Source: Faecalimonas umbilicata (GTDB lineage: Bacteria > Bacillota > Clostridia > Lachnospirales > Lachnospiraceae). From it: DNA of 64,000 bases. The stretch covers positions 1-64,000 of the forward strand of contig NZ_SLZV01000014.1 of NCBI RefSeq assembly GCF_004346095.1, given 5' to 3'. How positions within the stretch are numbered: the stretch's first letter is position 1; every line of letters begins with the position of its first letter. A program made the position numbers and the translations under genes. Of this stretch, positions 60,319 through 64,000 are shown in pieces. The notes beneath the pieces were generated by a model. The model was not told the origin of the DNA. It saw only the letters and a program-made list of their open reading frames with translations, and did not search any database.

Positions 60319-61230
60319 ATGAAGAAAGAATTTTATGACGCATTGATACAGCTGACTGAAGAAAAAAATGTGCTGACCGACGAACCGTTGAAAAACCATG
60401 TGACGTTCCGTGTCGGAGGAGCAGCGGATTACTTTGTATCACCGGAGAGTGCAGAAGAAGTACAGAAGATTATTCTCTTATGCAAAGAGGCAGGAATACC
60501 ATATTATATTTTAGGAAATGGAAGTAATCTTCTTGTTAGCGATCAGGGCTACCGAGGGGTTATCATACAGATTTACAAATCCATGAGTGAGATTTCTGTA
60601 AAAGGAGAATTTGTGACAGCGCAGGCAGGCGCGCTTTTATCGGCAATTGCAGCAAAGGCAGCAGGAGAGTCGCTGGCTGGATTTGAGTTTGCTTCCGGAA
60701 TTCCGGGAACAATCGGAGGAGCCGCAGTGATGAATGCCGGAGCATACGGCGGTGAGATGAAAGATGTACTGGAGCAGGTGACAGTTCTGACAAAGGAAGG
60801 AGAACTGCTCACGATTCCGAGAGAGGAACTGGATATGGGATATCGCACAAGCAAGGTTGCGAAAAATCAGTATATTGTACTGGAAGCGGTAATCCATCTT
60901 GCACATGGGGAGAAAGAAAAAATCCGGGAAAAAATGAATGAACTCAAAGAGAAGCGCACGACAAAGCAGCCGTTGGAATATCCAAGTGCAGGCAGCACCT
61001 TCAAACGTCCGGAAGGATATTTTGTCGGAAAGCTGATTGAGGAAGCAGGGTTACGAGGATTTCAAGTAGGAGGCGCACAGGTATCAGAAAAGCACTGTGG
61101 GTTTGTGATCAATAAGGATAATGCGACAGCGGCGGAAGTACGGGAACTGATCCGTCAGGTATCGGAGCGCGTAAAGGCAAATTCCGGGGTGACACTGGAA
61201 CCGGAAGTAAAGATGTTAGGAGAATTTTAA
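60319..61230 (+). CDS. murB: UDP-N-acetylenolpyruvoylglucosamine reductase
   Basis: A 303-residue FAD enzyme that makes UDP-N-acetylmuramate in peptidoglycan synthesis. The FAD-binding domain has VTFRVGGAADYFVSPES and YILGNGSNLLVSDQGY, then FASGIPGTIGGAAVMNAGAY. The catalytic Ser lies in YPSAGSTFKRPEGYF, and GLRGFQVGGAQVSEKHCGFV completes the type II MurB signature. GCAGGAG precedes the ATG. It is followed by rapZ after one base. Confidence 0.97.
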   Translation: MKKEFYDALIQLTEEKNVLTDEPLKNHVTFRVGGAADYFVSPESAEEVQKIILLCKEAGIPYYILGNGSNLLVSDQGYRGVIIQIYKSMSEISVKGEFVTAQAGALLSAIAAKAAGESLAGFEFASGIPGTIGGAAVMNAGAYGGEMKDVLEQVTVLTKEGELLTIPREELDMGYRTSKVAKNQYIVLEAVIHLAHGEKEKIREKMNELKEKRTTKQPLEYPSAGSTFKRPEGYFVGKLIEEAGLRGFQVGGAQVSEKHCGFVINKDNATAAEVRELIRQVSERVKANSGVTLEPEVKMLGEF

Positions 61231-61231
61231 G

Positions 61232-62110
61232 ATGAGATTTGTGATCGTTACGGGAATGTCCGGTGCGGGAAAGAGCACTGCATTGAAGATGCTGGAAGAT
61301 GTTGGATATTTTTGTGTAGATAATCTTCCGATTCCTGTGATTCCGGCTCTGGCAAGTCTTTTGAGTGGGGCCAATTCAGAGATTGATAAGCTGGCTCTTG
61401 GGATTGACATTCGGGATGAGCGGAATTTTACAGAATTAGAAGAAGTGTTAAAGAAGATTGATGACACTGGATTTGCTTATGAAGTGTTGTTTCTTGAGGC
61501 AGGGGATGATGTGCTGATCAAGCGATATCAGGAGACAAGGCGGACTCATCCGATCGCAGGAAATGAGCGGCTGGATAAGGGGATCGAACTGGAACGTGAG
61601 AAATTAAAGTTTTTAAAATCCAAAGCAACATATATTGTAGATACAAGTAAAATGCTGACAAGGGAACTAAAGGGTGAACTCAACAAAATTTTTGTAGAGA
61701 ATAAAGAATTTAAAAATCTGTATATTACAGTATTGTCGTTCGGATTTAAGTATGGAATTCCTAATGATGCAGATCTGGTATTCAATGTGCGTTTTCTTCC
61801 GAATCCATATTATATAGAGGAGCTCCGGCCGATGAGTGGAAATGACAGTCCGGTCAGTGAGTATGTGATGAAGGAACCAAAAGCACAGGAATTTTTAGAG
61901 AAGTTAAAAGATATGGTCACCTTTCTGATTCCAAACTACATTATAGAGGGAAAGAATCAGCTTGTCATTGCAATTGGATGTACCGGGGGAAAGCACCGGT
62001 CTGTTACACTGGCAAATGAACTGTATCAGTTTTTGAAGCAGGATGACAGATATGGAGTAAAGGTAGAGCACCGGGATATTGAAAGAGATTCACAGGGAAA
62101 AGTAAAATAA
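61232..62110 (+). CDS. rapZ: RNase adapter / nucleotide-binding protein RapZ (YvcJ)
   Basis: A 292-residue P-loop protein of the RapZ/YvcJ family. Walker A is GMSGAGKS (residues 8-15). Other conserved parts are RRTHPIAGNERLDKGIELER, FGFKYGIPNDADLVFNVRFL, PNPYYIEELRPMSGND, and AIGCTGGKHRSVTLANEL. In enterobacteria RapZ controls glmS through small RNAs; in Bacillus YvcJ binds nucleotides with unclear function. AGGAG lies in the murB end. The stop abuts the whiA start. Confidence 0.95.
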   Translation: MRFVIVTGMSGAGKSTALKMLEDVGYFCVDNLPIPVIPALASLLSGANSEIDKLALGIDIRDERNFTELEEVLKKIDDTGFAYEVLFLEAGDDVLIKRYQETRRTHPIAGNERLDKGIELEREKLKFLKSKATYIVDTSKMLTRELKGELNKIFVENKEFKNLYITVLSFGFKYGIPNDADLVFNVRFLPNPYYIEELRPMSGNDSPVSEYVMKEPKAQEFLEKLKDMVTFLIPNYIIEGKNQLVIAIGCTGGKHRSVTLANELYQFLKQDDRYGVKVEHRDIERDSQGKVK

Positions 62111-63082
62111 ATGGAAAAAATGTCATTTTCAGCAAAAGTAAAAGAAGAACTGTCCACGCATATGAGCAGTGCAAGGCATTGTCAAATTGCAGAACTTGCG
62201 GCGATCATAAGTATCTGCGGGAGAATTTCCATCTCCAGTTCGGATAGATACCGGGTGACGGTACACACAGAAAATATAACTGTTGCAAGAAAGTACTTTA
62301 CATTAATCAAAAAAACATTTAATATATGTACTGAAACTTCTATTCGAAAGAACCTTAAAAAAGGAAGTGTTTTTTATTCCGTTATTATTGCAAGGCACGA
62401 AGAGGCAGTGAGAGTGCTTCAGGCAGTGAAGTTATTGGATGATACGGGTGAAATTAGAGAGGAACTTTCTATTGTAAAGAATGTGGTGATTCGTCAGCTA
62501 TGCTGTCGGAGAGCATTTCTGAGGGGAGTGTTCCTTGCATCAGGTTCGATCAGTGATCCTTACAAATCTTACCACTTTGAAGTGGTATGTGCGACTGAAG
62601 ACAAGGCGAAGCAATTACAGTATATTATGAACAGTCTGCATATGAGTGCCAAGATTGTGCTTAGGAAGAAATCCTATGTTGTCTACCTCAAGGAGGCAGA
62701 TCAGATTTCAGATATGCTAAATATCATGGAGGCACATGTTGCACTGATGGAGTTTGAAAATATTCGTATTTTAAAAGATATGAGAAACACCGTGAATAGA
62801 AAGGTAAATTGTGAAACTGCCAATATTAATAAAACCGTTTCCGCAGCAGTCAAACAGCTGGAAGATATTGTATATATCAGAGATGAGATCGGTTTTGAAA
62901 AATTAGCAGACGGATTAAGAGAGGTTGCTCTTGCGAGAATCGCCTATCCGGAAGCAACATTGAAGGAACTAGGTGACGCACTGACACCGCCGGTCGGGAA
63001 GTCGGGTGTGAATCATCGGCTAAGAAAGTTAAGTGAGATCGCTGAGAAGGTAAGAGCGAACAAGGAGGTACACAATGATTAG
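62111..63082 (+). CDS. whiA: DNA-binding protein WhiA
   Basis: A 323-residue WhiA. The N-terminal LAGLIDADG-like domains show MSFSAKVKEELS, and CQIAELAAIISICGRISIS, and CCRRAFLRGVFLASGSISDP. The C-terminal helix-turn-helix is LADGLREVALARIAYPEATL followed by LGDALTPPVGKSGVNHRLRK. WhiA controls sporulation in Streptomyces and affects cell division and chromosome segregation in Bacillus. It has no gap to rapZ and overlaps the crh-like gene by eight bases. Confidence 0.96.
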   Translation: MEKMSFSAKVKEELSTHMSSARHCQIAELAAIISICGRISISSSDRYRVTVHTENITVARKYFTLIKKTFNICTETSIRKNLKKGSVFYSVIIARHEEAVRVLQAVKLLDDTGEIREELSIVKNVVIRQLCCRRAFLRGVFLASGSISDPYKSYHFEVVCATEDKAKQLQYIMNSLHMSAKIVLRKKSYVVYLKEADQISDMLNIMEAHVALMEFENIRILKDMRNTVNRKVNCETANINKTVSAAVKQLEDIVYIRDEIGFEKLADGLREVALARIAYPEATLKELGDALTPPVGKSGVNHRLRKLSEIAEKVRANKEVHND

Positions 63083-63332
63083 GAAACCAGTAACAATTCA
63101 ACTTGACAATGGATTAGAGGCAAGACCAATTGCGCTGCTTGTTCAGGAAGCAAGTCAATATGCAAGCCAAATCTATATTGAGATCAAGGAAAAAAGAATT
63201 AATGCCAAAAGCATTATGGGAATGATGAGCCTGAACGTTCACAGCGGAGAAGAGCTGACAGTAGTTACTGAAGGTGAGGACGAAGAAAAGGCAGCTCAGG
63301 GTATTGAATTGTTTTTAAATAATGTAAAGTAA
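63075..63332 (+). CDS. crh: HPr-like protein of the Crh type (Glu15, Ser46)
   Basis: An 85-residue HPr-fold protein. The phosphocarrier His15 of HPr (GLHARP) is replaced by Glu (NGLEARPIALL), so it cannot carry PTS phosphate. Ser46, the HPr kinase site, is kept in NAKSIMGMMSL. This is the pattern of B. subtilis Crh (Gln15), a cofactor of CcpA in catabolite repression. The genome context rapZ-whiA-crh is also the same as in Bacillus. AAGGAGG lies in whiA. A terminator follows. Confidence 0.88.
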   Translation: MIRKPVTIQLDNGLEARPIALLVQEASQYASQIYIEIKEKRINAKSIMGMMSLNVHSGEELTVVTEGEDEEKAAQGIELFLNNVK

Positions 63333-63343
63333 AAGAGGTAGGA

Positions 63344-63371
63344 AAAAGAGCATGTGATATGCTCTTTTTTA
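63344..63371 (+). terminator. Intrinsic terminator after crh
   Basis: AAAGAGCAT pairs with ATGCTCTTT, followed by TTT. Confidence 0.8.
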
Positions 63372-63401
63372 TCCTATAAAAATAGTAGAAAGGAGAACGC
63401 G

Positions 63402-64000
63402 ATGAAGAAATTATTATTTATTTATAATCCGAACGCAGGGAAGGGATTGATCAAGCCAAAACTGTCAGATGTACTTGATATTTTTGTGAAAGCAGGATAC
63501 GAAGTGACCGTTTATCCGACACAGAAGTACCGGGATGGATATCACAAAGTGCGTCACTTTAAGGAAGAATATGACTTAGTTGTGTGCAGCGGTGGAGATG
63601 GCACGCTTGATGAAGTCGTAACCGGGATGATGAAGAGAAAAGAACAGATTCCAATCGGTTATATCCCGACTGGTACGACGAATGATTTTGCCAGAAGTTT
63701 ACATATTCCAAAAGATATGTTAAAGGCTGCAGATACGGCAGTGAATGGAATTGTCTTTCCGTGTGATATCGGGAAATTTAACCACGATTTTTTTGTGTAT
63801 ATCGCAGCATTCGGGCTTTTTACAGATGTTTCCTATCAGACAAAGCAGGAAGTGAAAAATGTTCTCGGACATCTTGCATATGTGCTGGAAGGAATGAAGC
63901 GCCTTTATAATGTGCCGTCTTACCGGATTAAAGTGACGCATGATGATCAGGTGATCGAAGATGAATTTATCTTCGGGATGGTAACAAATTCTAGGTCGAT
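63402..64000 (+). CDS. Diacylglycerol/lipid kinase family protein (cut by window end)
   Basis: The first 199 residues of a DagK/YegS-type lipid kinase. It starts KKLLFIYNPNAGKG, with the ATP-binding VVCSGGDGTLDEVVTGMM and IGYIPTGTTNDFARSL following. These enzymes phosphorylate diacylglycerol or related lipids to recycle membrane lipid or make signals. AAAGGAG precedes the ATG. The gene continues past the right edge. Confidence 0.9.
   Translation, partial: MKKLLFIYNPNAGKGLIKPKLSDVLDIFVKAGYEVTVYPTQKYRDGYHKVRHFKEEYDLVVCSGGDGTLDEVVTGMMKRKEQIPIGYIPTGTTNDFARSLHIPKDMLKAADTAVNGIVFPCDIGKFNHDFFVYIAAFGLFTDVSYQTKQEVKNVLGHLAYVLEGMKRLYNVPSYRIKVTHDDQVIEDEFIFGMVTNSRS

Overview
The window looks like a chromosomal segment of a Clostridia bacterium of the Lachnospiraceae type (Dorea, Mediterraneibacter or Blautia-like). 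The signs are AGGAGG-rich ribosome binding sites, AT-rich sigma-A promoters, an L10 leader, a CstA transporter next to a branched-chain aminotransferase, and a rapZ-whiA-crh run. Genus and species cannot be fixed from sequence reading alone. About 58 protein genes are supported. No tRNA, rRNA, CRISPR array or complete mobile element is seen.

Layout. 1-95 is the 3' end of a group II intron whose body lies outside the window. 148-9857 is an accessory and metabolic region: an AraC regulator, a MarR-MATE pair, a HAD phosphatase, a second MATE pump, a glycerate kinase, and an amidohydrolase overlapping an EamA transporter. 10151-18374 is a sugar-acid-type catabolic locus: a LacI regulator, a convergent D-2-hydroxyacid dehydrogenase, and an operon of a YiaK-like dehydrogenase, a permease, a HyuA-like ATPase without a HyuB partner, an IrrE-like zinc-peptidase protein and a YiaL-like protein. 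Three copies of a GAAAGCSCTTT palindrome sit at its control regions. 18556-20523 holds small membrane proteins and a DUF4430/ECF S-component pair.

20665-24059 is rpmG-secE-nusG-rplK-rplA-rplJ-rplL with its regulatory RNAs. rpoB and rpoC follow only at 39303-46844. The 15 kb between carries a transglutaminase-like protein, cstA, ilvE and a molybdenum cluster (30184-38070: xdhC, a MocA-like/ModE fusion, a MoeA-like gene, moaC, moaA, MOSC, modABC), then a dipeptidase. In the molybdenum cluster two divergent promoters share adjoining -10 boxes and a 24-bp ModE-type palindrome, which suggests that the fusion protein controls the whole locus.

46941-47099 is a small membrane protein whose Cys-rich tail is interrupted by an in-frame TGA: a selenocysteine candidate or a nonsense mutation. 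Then come an M24 peptidase, an AEC transporter and the str operon rpsL-rpsG-fusA with tuf (49431-54032). The right end (54156-64000) has ogt, a HAD phosphatase, a MurJ/SpoVB-like flippase, a SPOR amidase, a degenerate sigma-70-like protein, a CorC/HlyC protein, and murB-rapZ-whiA-crh followed by a truncated lipid kinase. The HPr-like protein has Glu at position 15 and keeps Ser46, so it is a Crh-type regulator rather than a PTS carrier.
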